Below, one piece after another: positions 7,896-18,117 of a DNA stretch of 64,000 nucleotides. Made by a program: the position numbers and the translations under genes. This DNA is from Erythrobacter litoralis HTCC2594 (GTDB lineage: Bacteria; Pseudomonadota; Alphaproteobacteria; Sphingomonadales; Sphingomonadaceae), in NCBI RefSeq assembly GCF_000013005.1, contig NC_007722.1, positions 1,245,501 to 1,309,500 on the forward strand, written 5' to 3'. The notes below the pieces were generated by a model. It saw only the letters and a program-made list of their open reading frames with translations, searched no databases and was not told the DNA's origin. Within the stretch, counting starts at the first letter, position 1. Each line of letters begins with the position of its first letter.

Positions 7896-9005
7896 ATGTC
7901 GCCCGAGACCGATCTTTATAAATTGCTGGGTGTCGATCGCGGGGCCGATGCCGCCGCAATCAAGTCCGCCTATCGCAAGCTCGCGATGAAGTATCACCCG
8001 GACCGCAATCCGGGCGATGCCGACGCGGAGACCCACTTCAAGGCCGTAGGCGCAGCCTATGAGGTTTTGAAGGACCCACAAAAGCGCGCTGCCTATGATC
8101 GCTACGGCCATGCCGCGTTCCAGAATGGCGGCGGCGGCGCGGGCCAGCCTGATTTTGGCGATATTGGCGATATTTTCGAAACCATTTTCGGCAGCGCCTT
8201 CGGTGGCGGTGGACGCCAGCGCCAGCGGCGCGGGGCGGACTTGCGCTACGACATGCAAATTACCCTCGACGAGGCGTTCCATGGCAAGGACACGCAGATC
8301 GAAATCGAAGTCTCGGCCACCTGCGACACCTGCAGCGGTTCCGGCGCCGAACCCGGCACCGGCACGCGTGGCTGCAACCTGTGCAACGGCTATGGCAAGG
8401 TCCGCGCGCAGCAGGGCTTCTTCATGGTCGAGCGGCCGTGCCCCAACTGCCACGGACGCGGCGAAGTCCTCGAAGAAGCCTGCCATTCCTGTCGCGGCGA
8501 GGGCCGGGTCGACAAGGAGCAAGCGCTCAAGGTGGAAGTGCCGCCAGGCGTGGATACCGGCACGCGCATCCGCCTATCGGGCAAGGGCGAGGCCGGCCCG
8601 CGGGGTGCGCCTCCGGGCGATCTCTACATCTTCCTGCATGTGAAGCCGCACGAAGTCTTCGAACGCGATGGTACCTCGCTGGTGACGCGCGTTCCGGTCA
8701 GCTTCACCACGGCCGCGCTGGGTGGTTGCGTGACCATTCCCGACCTCGATGGCTCGACCAACGCAATCGATATTCCGGCCGGCATCCAGTCGGGCAAGCA
8801 GCTCCGCAAGCGCGGCGCGGGAATGCCCGTCTTGCAGGGACGGGGCAGGGGCGATCTTGTCGTCGAAGTGCTCGTGGAAACGCCGACCAGGCTCAGCAAG
8901 GACCAGAAGGCAATCCTCGAGCAATTCCGGGAGACCGAGACGGGCGATGAATGCCCGCAAAGCCGCGGCTTCTTTGACAAGATCAAGGAAGCCTTCGGCG
9001 CTTAG
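7896..9005 (+). CDS. dnaJ: Co-chaperone DnaJ (Hsp40, type I)
   Basis: A 369-residue class A J-protein. The J domain (residues 1-70) has YHPDRNPGD with the HPD motif that stimulates DnaK ATPase. A Gly/Phe-rich linker with a GGGG run follows. The zinc domain has four CxxCxGxG repeats (CDTCSGSG, CNLCNGYG, CPNCHGRG, CHSCRGEG), and the C-terminal client-binding domains complete it. A GGAA ribosome-binding site precedes the ATG. It is read from the dnaK side and probably shares the heat-shock promoter. Confidence 0.98.
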   Translation: MSPETDLYKLLGVDRGADAAAIKSAYRKLAMKYHPDRNPGDADAETHFKAVGAAYEVLKDPQKRAAYDRYGHAAFQNGGGGAGQPDFGDIGDIFETIFGSAFGGGGRQRQRRGADLRYDMQITLDEAFHGKDTQIEIEVSATCDTCSGSGAEPGTGTRGCNLCNGYGKVRAQQGFFMVERPCPNCHGRGEVLEEACHSCRGEGRVDKEQALKVEVPPGVDTGTRIRLSGKGEAGPRGAPPGDLYIFLHVKPHEVFERDGTSLVTRVPVSFTTAALGGCVTIPDLDGSTNAIDIPAGIQSGKQLRKRGAGMPVLQGRGRGDLVVEVLVETPTRLSKDQKAILEQFRETETGDECPQSRGFFDKIKEAFGA

Positions 9006-9076
9006 GCACTGCACGCTTTGGCAAATGCCCTCAAGGTGTTAGAGACGCCCCTTCGGATTTCACCGAGGGGATTGCC

Positions 9077-9958
9077 ATGAAACTTGCCGCCACTTTCGCC
9101 AGCCTGTCGCTGCTCGCACTCGCTACTTCCGCCAGCGCACAGCGCAATTTTGACGATGTCGAAGTCACCTCGGAACAGATCGCGCCCGGCATTGCTGTGC
9201 TGTTCGGCGCGGGCGGCAATATCGGTGTCAGCTATGGCGAGGACGGTACGATCCTGATCGACGACCAGTTCGCCCCGCTGACGGCCAAGATCGAAACGGC
9301 CGTCGCAAACCTTGGCGCCAGCCCGGTGAAGTTCCTGATCAACACGCATTATCACGGCGATCACACCGGCGGGAACGAGAACTTCGGCAAGAAAGGCGCG
9401 CTGATCTTCGCGCAAAAGAACGTGCGGATGCGCCTGCGTGACGGGCGGGGCGAACCCAGTCCGATCGCACCCGCGCCGAAGGAAGCGCTGCCGGTGGTGA
9501 CCTACGAGCAGGGCCTGACTCTCAACGTCAATGGCGACACGGTAGACGTGATGTTCCTCGGCGGCGGTCACACCGATGGCGACAGCGTAATCTTCTGGCA
9601 CGAGGACAATGTCGTCCACATGGGCGACCTCTATTTCAAGATCCCGGGCTTCCCCTTCATCGACGTGCGTTCGGGTGGAAACGTGTTTAGCGCGATGAAC
9701 TCCCTCGATACCGTCATCCGCATGATCGACGGCGAGACCAGGGTGATCCCCGGCCACGGCCCGATGTCCAACAAGGCCGAATTGGTCGCCTATCGGGCGA
9801 TGATCGGCGATGCCGTGAGCCGTGTGCAGGAGCTCAAGGATGCGGGCAACTCCTTGGAGGATGCCGTGGCCGCAAAGCCGCTCGAAGGTTTCGACCGCGG
9901 CGAGGGTTTCATCGATGCCGATGGCTTTGTGACCGCAATTTATCGCAGCATGGAATGA
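9077..9958 (+). CDS. Secreted metallo-beta-lactamase-fold hydrolase
   Basis: A 293-residue protein with a clear signal peptide (ATFASLSLLALATSASA) and the metal motif NTHYHGDHTGG at about residue 91. Later ligand segments are GGGHTDGDSVIFW, MGDLYF and VIPGHGPMS. The pattern fits the periplasmic cyclase or SoxH-like branch of the MBL superfamily rather than a proven beta-lactamase; the substrate is unknown. It stands alone after dnaJ and converges on the patatin gene with a gap of only seven bases. Confidence 0.88.
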   Translation: MKLAATFASLSLLALATSASAQRNFDDVEVTSEQIAPGIAVLFGAGGNIGVSYGEDGTILIDDQFAPLTAKIETAVANLGASPVKFLINTHYHGDHTGGNENFGKKGALIFAQKNVRMRLRDGRGEPSPIAPAPKEALPVVTYEQGLTLNVNGDTVDVMFLGGGHTDGDSVIFWHEDNVVHMGDLYFKIPGFPFIDVRSGGNVFSAMNSLDTVIRMIDGETRVIPGHGPMSNKAELVAYRAMIGDAVSRVQELKDAGNSLEDAVAAKPLEGFDRGEGFIDADGFVTAIYRSME

Positions 9959-9965
9959 AGCGGCG

Positions 9966-12278
9966 CTAGCCCAGCTTTTCGATCACTTCACCGCGCAGCC
10001 GATCAAGCAGGCTGCGCGCACAGCGACCGGCTTCGATTTCCGCGTCGAGGATCGCCAGGAAAGCTTCGCGCTTGAGCGATCTGCAGTCGTTCTCGTCGGG
10101 CGATGATTCGAGTGTCGAGCAGACCAGATCGATCATGCGCTCGGCCCCGTGGAGCCGGCCCCACAGGTAATCGTTCTCGCGATAATTGCGGCTGAAAAAC
10201 GCGCCGAAATTGTAGAATTCTGTGCCGCGCAAGGTGTCGCGTGTTCCCCCTTCGCGGATGGAGCGCGCATCGTCCGGGCTGATCCGATCGACCTTGATCG
10301 GATCGAATTCGGTCAGTCCCTCGGCCCCCAGGAGCGGGAGCGTCGCGACGTCGTAGAAGGGGAAGCCAAGATAGGTCAGCAGCATCCGCCGCTTGAGGTT
10401 CTTGGGCATCACCTCGAGCGCAGCGGATAGCATTTCCTCGGCGCGATCGTCCACTTCGGGCAGCAGGTACCGCTCGGCAAAGGCGTCGATCACCGCGCCG
10501 GGATCGGCAAAGATATTGGCGGCAAGGAGACTGAAATCTCCGCCTAAATGCTCCGGCCCTTCGCGATCGAAATAGAGCGAGAGGATTTCGTAGATGGCCT
10601 CGCGCGCTTCATCCAGCGCGACATCGTCCAGCTCCGGATCGGCGTCCCAATCCCGCGACAGGCGGCGCGCGAGCAAGCGCAGGCGGCGAATGCGAAACCC
10701 GAGATCATGTGCGCGGAAGAAAGCAATGGCGTCGGCGCTGGCGCCGCCATTGTCGCCCGCCAGCGATCCGAGGCCCCGGCGTTCGAGTTCGGCCCGCAGC
10801 GCCCCTACGATCGGCAGCGCGTCGGGCAGCATCAGCTGCGGCGCGCAATCGTGAACCAGCTCGGCCAGGCGCTCGACGATACCGTTGAATTTGGCTTGGG
10901 CGTATGCCTGGAACGCGTAACCCGCGCGTTCCGCCGCCGCCTGCTGCGCCTTGTTGCGCCAGGCCACCAGTCGCTTCGGAGTGGGGCTATTGAGGAACAG
11001 CGTCCGCCCGAACAGCTTTTCGACCGCGGCCTCGATCTCGGGCCGCATACCCGCGACGATACGCCGCAGCCGCTCGGCTTCGCGCGACTGCGCTTCCAAT
11101 TCTTCGAGATTGTCGCGGATCGGCTGCTCGCGCGGAATGGTTGATAGCGATCCCAGGATGGCGGCGAAGAAGCCGACGTCCTTGTCTTCCTGTTCCTTCA
11201 GTGAACCGAAGCGGTCTGGACGCGGATCTATGTAAATGAAGCGGCGATCGACTTCCCGATGCGCCGGGCGACCGCGCAGCCCCGCGATGGCCCCGGCAAA
11301 AGGTGCGTTCACGAGCACCGACCCGTCGATCAGCGATACGCTCTCGGTGGTGCCTTGCTCGACATGGACCGGCATGACCCGTTCGAGAAAGGCGTCGCGC
11401 CCCGTCCATTCGACATCGGCTTTGGCCGCCAGGGCATCGATTTCTTCGAACTTTAGCGGCGGAAACGCACCGGGGAAGCTGGACGTAGCTCGCGCCGCAA
11501 GCGTCAGCTCAAGTGGATGCGCCATCTGTCCGCCGAGCCTGCTCGCATGTGCCCGAAAAGCGATCGGCATGCGATGCTCGCTCTCCTCGACGACCGGAGG
11601 CGAGTTCAGCCGCAGCATCTCCAGATAACCGCGAAAATCGGTCGCGGTGACATAGAGATCGATGGGGTGGCCCGGCGGCAATAGCGGCGGATTGGCCGCT
11701 TCCTCGCGCATCGCTAACAAGGCTTCGTAGAGCAGGGTCGACATGCCGAGCCCCGAAAACGGCGGCTGAAACCAGCGGCCGCGCATGAAGTGCGAAACCT
11801 TGCGCCGCACCTCGGCGCGCGTTTCCGGCGCGACACTTTCGCTCACCACATTGCCTGGTCGGCGCAGCACCCATTCCACGAAAGGTTGCGCCCAGATCTT
11901 GCCGAAGCGCCAGACGATCTGTGCGTCGGGATCGATCAGCCGGTCGACATCGGCATTCTTTAGCCACAGTTCGGTCAGCGGCTCGAGCGAGCTGCCCGAA
12001 TGGATGGCTTGGGCGAGAAAAACGGCATTGATGCCGCCCGCGCTCGCACCGGTCAGAATATCGGGCAGCACCCGCAACCGCAGCTGCTCACGTTCCTCGA
12101 TTCGTCGGAGCAGCTCTCCGTAAATCCTGGCGCTGCCGGAAGGCGCGTCTTCGCCGGAATGATAAGCCCGGCTGGCCCGCGCAAGGTTCCATATCTCCTT
12201 GGTAACACCGTGCATGTAGACGGCCAGGCTGACCCCGCCGTAGCATACCAAGGCAATGCGAAGTTCCTTCTGCCGCAT
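9966..12278 (-). CDS. Patatin-like phospholipase domain protein (large, about 770 aa)
   Basis: A 770-residue protein with an N-terminal patatin domain. The oxyanion segment CYGGVSLAVYMHG is at residues 13-25, the nucleophile elbow LTGASAGGINAVF (GxSxG) is near residue 75, and the catalytic Asp lies in SLIDGSVLVNAPF near residue 315. The second half (about 350 residues) is an uncharacterised helical extension, seen in the long patatin proteins that carry a DUF3376-type region. Patatins hydrolyse acyl esters of lipids. No signal peptide is present, so it is likely cytosolic or membrane-peripheral. It is divergent from radA with a 70-bp gap. Confidence 0.88.
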   Translation of the reverse strand: MRQKELRIALVCYGGVSLAVYMHGVTKEIWNLARASRAYHSGEDAPSGSARIYGELLRRIEEREQLRLRVLPDILTGASAGGINAVFLAQAIHSGSSLEPLTELWLKNADVDRLIDPDAQIVWRFGKIWAQPFVEWVLRRPGNVVSESVAPETRAEVRRKVSHFMRGRWFQPPFSGLGMSTLLYEALLAMREEAANPPLLPPGHPIDLYVTATDFRGYLEMLRLNSPPVVEESEHRMPIAFRAHASRLGGQMAHPLELTLAARATSSFPGAFPPLKFEEIDALAAKADVEWTGRDAFLERVMPVHVEQGTTESVSLIDGSVLVNAPFAGAIAGLRGRPAHREVDRRFIYIDPRPDRFGSLKEQEDKDVGFFAAILGSLSTIPREQPIRDNLEELEAQSREAERLRRIVAGMRPEIEAAVEKLFGRTLFLNSPTPKRLVAWRNKAQQAAAERAGYAFQAYAQAKFNGIVERLAELVHDCAPQLMLPDALPIVGALRAELERRGLGSLAGDNGGASADAIAFFRAHDLGFRIRRLRLLARRLSRDWDADPELDDVALDEAREAIYEILSLYFDREGPEHLGGDFSLLAANIFADPGAVIDAFAERYLLPEVDDRAEEMLSAALEVMPKNLKRRMLLTYLGFPFYDVATLPLLGAEGLTEFDPIKVDRISPDDARSIREGGTRDTLRGTEFYNFGAFFSRNYRENDYLWGRLHGAERMIDLVCSTLESSPDENDCRSLKREAFLAILDAEIEAGRCARSLLDRLRGEVIEKLG

Positions 12279-12348
12279 CCGGGGATTGTGCCGATTGCTT
12301 CACCCATTGGCAATTGCGTTCTCTTAATGTTCCGACTACTTGTCCGCC

Positions 12349-13716
<1,368 letters not shown>

Positions 13717-13729
13717 TTCACCGGTCGTC

Positions 13730-14245
13730 ATGACCATGTTCGATATCCTCGTCCTTCTGGTAGTCGGAGTTGCGGCGGTCGGCGGCTTCCTGCGCGGGTT
13801 TGTGCAGGAAGTGCTTTCGCTTGCGGCCTGGATCCTGGCCGTATTTGCCATCCGCTACATGCACACCCCGCTGCACCAGGCGATCGAACCCTATATCGGC
13901 ACGCCGACAGCCTCATCCATTCTCGCGTTCGCATTGCTCCTGCTCATTCCCTACGCCGCGATGAAGCTGATCGCCGGGCGCGCGGGCGAGGGGACGCGAA
14001 ACTCCATACTCGGACCGATCGACCGAGTACTCGGGTTCGGTTTCGGCGCGATCAAGGGCGCTATCGTGGTAGTGCTGGCCTTCTCGCTGCTCGTGATCGG
14101 TTACGACACGGTGTGGGGATACCAAGGACGTCCGACCTGGATCACAACTGCGCGGACCTATCCGGTCGTTAACGCGAGCACCGAGGCCATGGTCGAATAC
14201 ATATCCGAACGCCGCGCCAGGTTGCGGCAGCAGTCGGAAGAGTAA
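13730..14245 (+). CDS. cvpA: CvpA family inner-membrane protein
   Basis: A 171-residue membrane protein with four hydrophobic segments: residues 1-20, then LSLAAWILAVFAI, SILAFALLLLIPYAAM and GAIVVVLAFSLLVIGY. It also has the CvpA hallmark GFLRGFVQEVLSL. Family members are linked to colicin V production, envelope stress and purine-related phenotypes, but the molecular role is unsettled. It is the middle gene of radA-cvpA-NifU-like; its TAA overlaps the next ATG by one base. Confidence 0.88.
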   Translation: MTMFDILVLLVVGVAAVGGFLRGFVQEVLSLAAWILAVFAIRYMHTPLHQAIEPYIGTPTASSILAFALLLLIPYAAMKLIAGRAGEGTRNSILGPIDRVLGFGFGAIKGAIVVVLAFSLLVIGYDTVWGYQGRPTWITTARTYPVVNASTEAMVEYISERRARLRQQSEE

Positions 14246-14676
14246 TGGCGCAGGCAGGCAGTGCCGAACGGCTCTATACTGCGGATGTGCTGGGGCTCGC
14301 CGTGGAACTTGCGCGATACCCTTTGACCGGCGAATTTTTTGTTGTCGGGGAGGCACGTTCGCCGAGTTGCGGCAGCACGCTCCAGATAGGCCTCGACCTT
14401 ACATCGCAATCGGGCGTCGAACGCATCGGGCTACAGGTCTCGGCCTGTGCAATAGGGCAGGCAAGCGCCGCCCTCTTCGCTCGCGATGCCAAGGGCCATA
14501 CCCGCGTTTCGCTGGAGAACGGAATGCAGCGCGTCGCAAACTGGCTTGCCCGCGAAAGCGAGGAAGAGCCATGGGCCGGGCTCGATCGCGTCAGGGCCGC
14601 GCGGGAATATCCCGCCCGCCATGGTGCGATCCTGCTGCCGTGGAGAGCCGCGCTGGACGCGCTTTCCAAGGCGTGA
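14245..14676 (+). CDS. NifU-like iron-sulfur cluster scaffold family protein
   Basis: A 143-residue protein resembling the NifU/IscU N-terminal domain: LARYPLTGEF, SPSCGSTLQIGLDL and VSACAIGQASAALF place two conserved cysteines (about 36 and 74) in IscU-like contexts. The usual third cysteine is not evident, so cluster assembly is uncertain. Proteins of this kind are common next to cvpA in sphingomonads as far as I recall. The start overlaps the cvpA stop (TAATG), showing translational coupling. Confidence 0.75.
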   Translation: MAQAGSAERLYTADVLGLAVELARYPLTGEFFVVGEARSPSCGSTLQIGLDLTSQSGVERIGLQVSACAIGQASAALFARDAKGHTRVSLENGMQRVANWLARESEEEPWAGLDRVRAAREYPARHGAILLPWRAALDALSKA

Positions 14677-14725
14677 CGCTCCGGCTAGGACCGCCGATCT
14701 GACGCAACGGGGAGAGAGCGGGGCC

Positions 14726-16366
14726 ATGAGAGACGCAGCAGCATCGAAGGGACGCGAGCCGAGCGAGAACGAGATCAAACTCGTCATCGGTGCCTCGTCC
14801 GCCGGGACCATCTTCGAATGGTACGATTTCTTCATCTACGGGACGCTCGCCTATATCCTCAAGGATGCGTTCTACGACGTCGACAACGAAACGCTGGGCT
14901 TGTTGCTGGTCTGGTCGACTTTTGCCGTGGGATTCGCCTTCCGCCCGATCGGCGCCGTGCTGTTCGGTTTCCTTGGAGACAAGTTGGGGCGCAAATATAC
15001 CTTCCTCGTCACAGTGACCCTGATGGGTATAGCAACCGCAGGGGTCGGCCTGATACCGACCGTCGCGACGATCGGAATCGCGGCTCCGATCATCGTTATC
15101 CTGTTGCGCGTGATTCAGGGCCTGGCGCTGGGCGGGGAATACGGTGGCGCTGCCATCTATGTTGCCGAGCATGCCCCGCCGGAAAAGCGCGGCTTCTACA
15201 CCAGCTTCATCCAGGCCAGTGTGGCCGGCGGCTTCGTCCTTTCTATTGCTGTCGTATTGGCGTGCCGCTTTCTTATTCCCGAGGATGATTTCGTGGCATG
15301 GGGCTGGCGCGTGCCGTTCCTGCTGTCGATCATTCTGCTTGGCATTTCGCTATGGATGCGGCTCAAACTGTCGGAAAGTCCGGTCTTTCAGGCGATGAAG
15401 GCAGAAGGCCAGATCGCCGGCAATCCCTTCGTCGAAAGTTTCACATATCCCGGCAACAAGAAGCGCATCTTCGTCGCCCTGTTCGGCGTGACCGGCATCC
15501 TGACCACGATCTGGTACACGGCCTTCTTCAGCGGGATGAGCTTCTTGCGCGGGCCGATGCATGTGGCCGACCTGACCGTGGAATTGATCCTGTTCGTGTC
15601 CGGCCTGATCGCCATGACTTTCTACGTCATGATCGGCAAATGGTCCGACACCATAGGACGCAAGAAACCAATCATGATCGGTGCAGTGTTGACGCTCCTG
15701 CTGCTGTTTCCGGCCTTCTGGGGCCTCGGTAGTCTTGCCAATCCCGGGCTTGAGCGAGCTGCGGCGGAAACGCCGATCACGGTCAGCGGGCCGCAATGCA
15801 CGACCGATCCCTTCGCCGACCTCTTCGACCGCGAACAAACCGATTGCGGCAAGGTTCTCGAAACTCTGACCGCGTCGGGCGTGCCATATACTCTGGAAGC
15901 CGGCGAAACGCTGACGCTGAGTGCAGGCGGTCAGGCCATCGCGATCGATCCTGCATGGTTCGAAGACGGCACCGCTCGGCGCGAGGGAATCCGCGCGGCG
16001 CTGGGCGAATACGGATTCGACTTTTCGAAGCAGCAGCCCGGCATGGGCAATATCCTCGGCATCGTGGCAATTCTGCTCGGTCTGGGCATGCTTTCCGCGC
16101 TGACCTACGGCTCGGTCGCGGCACTGCTGTCGGAGATGTTCCCGCCGCGCATCCGCTACAGTTCCATGTCGATACCCTATCACATCGGGGCCGGCTATCT
16201 CGGCGGTTTCCTGCCGCTCATCGCGGGCGTGATCGTTGCCAGTACAGGTAATATCTATTCGGGGCTGTGGTACACCTGGATCGTGGTCGCCATCGGTATC
16301 GTCGTCTTGTGGTGGGGCGTTCCCGACGGACCGCCGCGCGACTTCGAAGACGCGCCGGCGACCTGA
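14726..16366 (+). CDS. MHS-family MFS transporter with an extracytoplasmic insert
   Basis: A 546-residue metabolite:H+ symporter-type MFS protein. The N-terminal motif ASSAGTIFEWYDFFIYGTLA, the loop GDKLGRKYTF and RVIQGLALGGEYGGAAIYVAEHAP are standard for the family (ProP, KgtP, ShiA). Between two late transmembrane helices there is an unusual hydrophilic stretch, about residues 342-436. It holds two cysteines (QCTTDP and TDCGK) that could form a disulfide in the periplasm, and it makes the protein about 100 residues longer than typical members. The chosen ATG follows a GGGGAGA-type RBS. Alanine racemase begins eight bases downstream, suggesting co-transcription. The substrate is unknown. Confidence 0.9.
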   Translation: MRDAAASKGREPSENEIKLVIGASSAGTIFEWYDFFIYGTLAYILKDAFYDVDNETLGLLLVWSTFAVGFAFRPIGAVLFGFLGDKLGRKYTFLVTVTLMGIATAGVGLIPTVATIGIAAPIIVILLRVIQGLALGGEYGGAAIYVAEHAPPEKRGFYTSFIQASVAGGFVLSIAVVLACRFLIPEDDFVAWGWRVPFLLSIILLGISLWMRLKLSESPVFQAMKAEGQIAGNPFVESFTYPGNKKRIFVALFGVTGILTTIWYTAFFSGMSFLRGPMHVADLTVELILFVSGLIAMTFYVMIGKWSDTIGRKKPIMIGAVLTLLLLFPAFWGLGSLANPGLERAAAETPITVSGPQCTTDPFADLFDREQTDCGKVLETLTASGVPYTLEAGETLTLSAGGQAIAIDPAWFEDGTARREGIRAALGEYGFDFSKQQPGMGNILGIVAILLGLGMLSALTYGSVAALLSEMFPPRIRYSSMSIPYHIGAGYLGGFLPLIAGVIVASTGNIYSGLWYTWIVVAIGIVVLWWGVPDGPPRDFEDAPAT

Positions 16367-16373
16367 CCGAGCG

Positions 16374-17420
16374 GTGGCGATCGAGTCTCCGCCCAGAACC
16401 CTGCGTCTCGATATCGATCGCGAGGCGCTGGAGGCCAATTGGCGGGCACTCGATCGCTTGTCCGGCAAGGCTAGGGCAGGGGCTGCGGTCAAGGCCGACT
16501 GCTACGGGTTGGGTGTCGACACATGCGTCCCCGTCTTGCGCGATGCGGGCGCGAGAGACTTCTTCGTAGCGCACTGGAGCGAGGTGGCCGACGTCGCGCG
16601 GCACGTACTGCCCGAACAAATCGCGGTATTGCACGGCGCCAACACTGCCGAGGAAGCAGAGTACGCGCGCAGCATCGGCGCGCGCCCGGTAGTCAATTCG
16701 CTGCACCAGGCAAATGTCTGGATCGATAGCGGTGGCGGCCCCTGCCACATGATGGTCGATACGGGCATTCACCGGCTCGGGATCGCGCCGTCCGAAGTCG
16801 CTGCCAACGTCATCCGGCAACTCGATGTCCAAGTGCTTATGTCGCATCTCTCCAGCGCTGACGAGGACACCCCTGTCAACGCAGCACAGCTCGAAGCCTT
16901 CCGCGCTCTGAAAGGTCAGTTGGGCGCACAGGAACTGAGCCTCGCCAACAGTGCAGGCATAGGCTTGAACGACGACTTCGCCTTCGATCTGACCCGGCCG
17001 GGTCTGTCGCTTTACGGCGGTGTGCAAAGGCCGGAACTGGCGGAGCATATCCGGCAAGTCGCCTATCCCAAGGCCGCGATCATTCAGGTCGCTGAACTGC
17101 GCGCGGGCGATCACGTGGGATACAACGGCGAGTTCACCGCGCCCGACGCGATGCGGGTCGGAACGGTCTCGCTCGGCTACGCAGACGGTTTCCTGAGAGC
17201 TTGGGGCGGCAAGGGCCTGGCGCTGTACCACGAAGGGCGATCCCTCCCGCTGCTGGGCAAGGTTTCGATGGACATGGTGGTGGTCGACCTTGCAGCCGAG
17301 CCGGACCTGAGCGTCGGCACCTGGCTCGATGTTCCATACGACCTCCCGCGCGCTTCCGAGGCGACCGGCCTCTCGCAATACGAACTCCTCACCATTCTGG
17401 GACAACGGTTCGCGCGCTGA
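16374..17420 (+). CDS. alr: Alanine racemase
   Basis: A 348-residue PLP enzyme that interconverts L- and D-alanine for peptidoglycan. The PLP lysine is in AAVKADCYGLG near residue 42, and the second catalytic Tyr is in VGYNGEFTAPD, followed by VGTVSLGYADGFLR and GKVSMDMVVVDL. No ATG is available near the true N terminus; the GTG at 16374, seven bases after the transporter stop, gives the expected start (product AIESPPRTLRLD). The conserved signature HGHG-type end of the Lys motif is replaced by YGLG. Its 3' end abuts the phaR operator region. Confidence 0.95.
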   Translation: MAIESPPRTLRLDIDREALEANWRALDRLSGKARAGAAVKADCYGLGVDTCVPVLRDAGARDFFVAHWSEVADVARHVLPEQIAVLHGANTAEEAEYARSIGARPVVNSLHQANVWIDSGGGPCHMMVDTGIHRLGIAPSEVAANVIRQLDVQVLMSHLSSADEDTPVNAAQLEAFRALKGQLGAQELSLANSAGIGLNDDFAFDLTRPGLSLYGGVQRPELAEHIRQVAYPKAAIIQVAELRAGDHVGYNGEFTAPDAMRVGTVSLGYADGFLRAWGGKGLALYHEGRSLPLLGKVSMDMVVVDLAAEPDLSVGTWLDVPYDLPRASEATGLSQYELLTILGQRFAR

Positions 17421-17489
17421 TTGCTGCACGTTGCACTGCACATATTGCAGATGCTAAGGCTCTGCTTTCTGCAGCATATTGCGCAGCAT
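17421..17489 (+). promoter_or_regulatory. Putative PhaR operator: cluster of CTGC/GCAG half-sites
   Basis: Within 69 bases there are repeated TTGCTGCA, GCACTGCA, TTGCAGATGC, TCTGC, CTGCAGCA and GCGCAGCA motifs, including pairs of CTGC and GCAG spaced as described for PhaR binding in Paracoccus. It lies just upstream of the phaR ATG (17514), so autoregulation is likely. The binding itself is inferred. Confidence 0.6.
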
Positions 17490-17513
17490 AAACTCGAGGC
17501 GGTACTCTTCTCC

Positions 17514-18065
17514 ATGGCGAAAAAAGGCAGCAAGGACGGCGACCTCGTCGTCATCAAGAAATACGCCAATCGGCGGCTCTACAATACGCAAAGCTCGAGC
17601 TACATCACGCTGGATGACCTCTCGCAGATGACCCGCGAAGGTATCGATTTCCAGGTCGTCGACGCCAAGTCGGGCGACGACATCACGCACACGATCCTGA
17701 CCCAGATCATCATGGAAGAGGAAACCGGTGGCCGACAGATGCTGCCCGTCAGTTTCCTGCGCGATATCATCTCGATGTACGGCAATTCGATGCAGGCGAT
17801 GATGCCGAGCTATCTTGAAGCGAGCATGCAGAATTTTCGCCAGAACCAGGCGAAGATCCGCGAAGCCTTCGAGAAGGGCATTTCCGGCACGCCGCTGGCC
17901 GCCATTCACGAGACCAATCTGGCGATGATGAAGGCCGTCGGCGATGCCGTGTTCCCGGGCAGCAAAAGCAACGGCTCCAGACCGGTTGCGCAGGACGCCG
18001 AACTGGCTGCCCTCAAGAAGCAAATGGCTGAGATGCAGAAGAAGCTGGACGAGCTCGGCAAGTAA
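17514..18065 (+). CDS. phaR: Polyhydroxyalkanoate synthesis repressor PhaR
   Basis: A 183-residue PhaR. The N-terminal DNA-binding domain has VIKKYANRRLYNTQSSSYI and the phasin/PHB-accumulation domain begins with SYITLDDLSQM. A helical second half (MQAMMPSYLEASMQNF) and a short coiled tail (LAALKKQMAEMQKKL) follow. PhaR represses phasin and PHA genes and binds nascent PHB granules. The ATG at 17514 matches the family N terminus; the frame extends upstream only through the putative operator. No pha synthase gene is in the window. Confidence 0.95.
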   Translation: MAKKGSKDGDLVVIKKYANRRLYNTQSSSYITLDDLSQMTREGIDFQVVDAKSGDDITHTILTQIIMEEETGGRQMLPVSFLRDIISMYGNSMQAMMPSYLEASMQNFRQNQAKIREAFEKGISGTPLAAIHETNLAMMKAVGDAVFPGSKSNGSRPVAQDAELAALKKQMAEMQKKLDELGK

Positions 18066-18117
18066 GGCCAAGCGTCCGCGCAATCTACCACCCATCATTC
18101 ACAGGACAGGCGCACCC

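Noticed and set aside
9077..9958. A metallo-beta-lactamase resistance gene.
   Set aside because: The fold motif alone does not show beta-lactam hydrolysis; the sequence fits other secreted MBL-fold hydrolases equally well or better.
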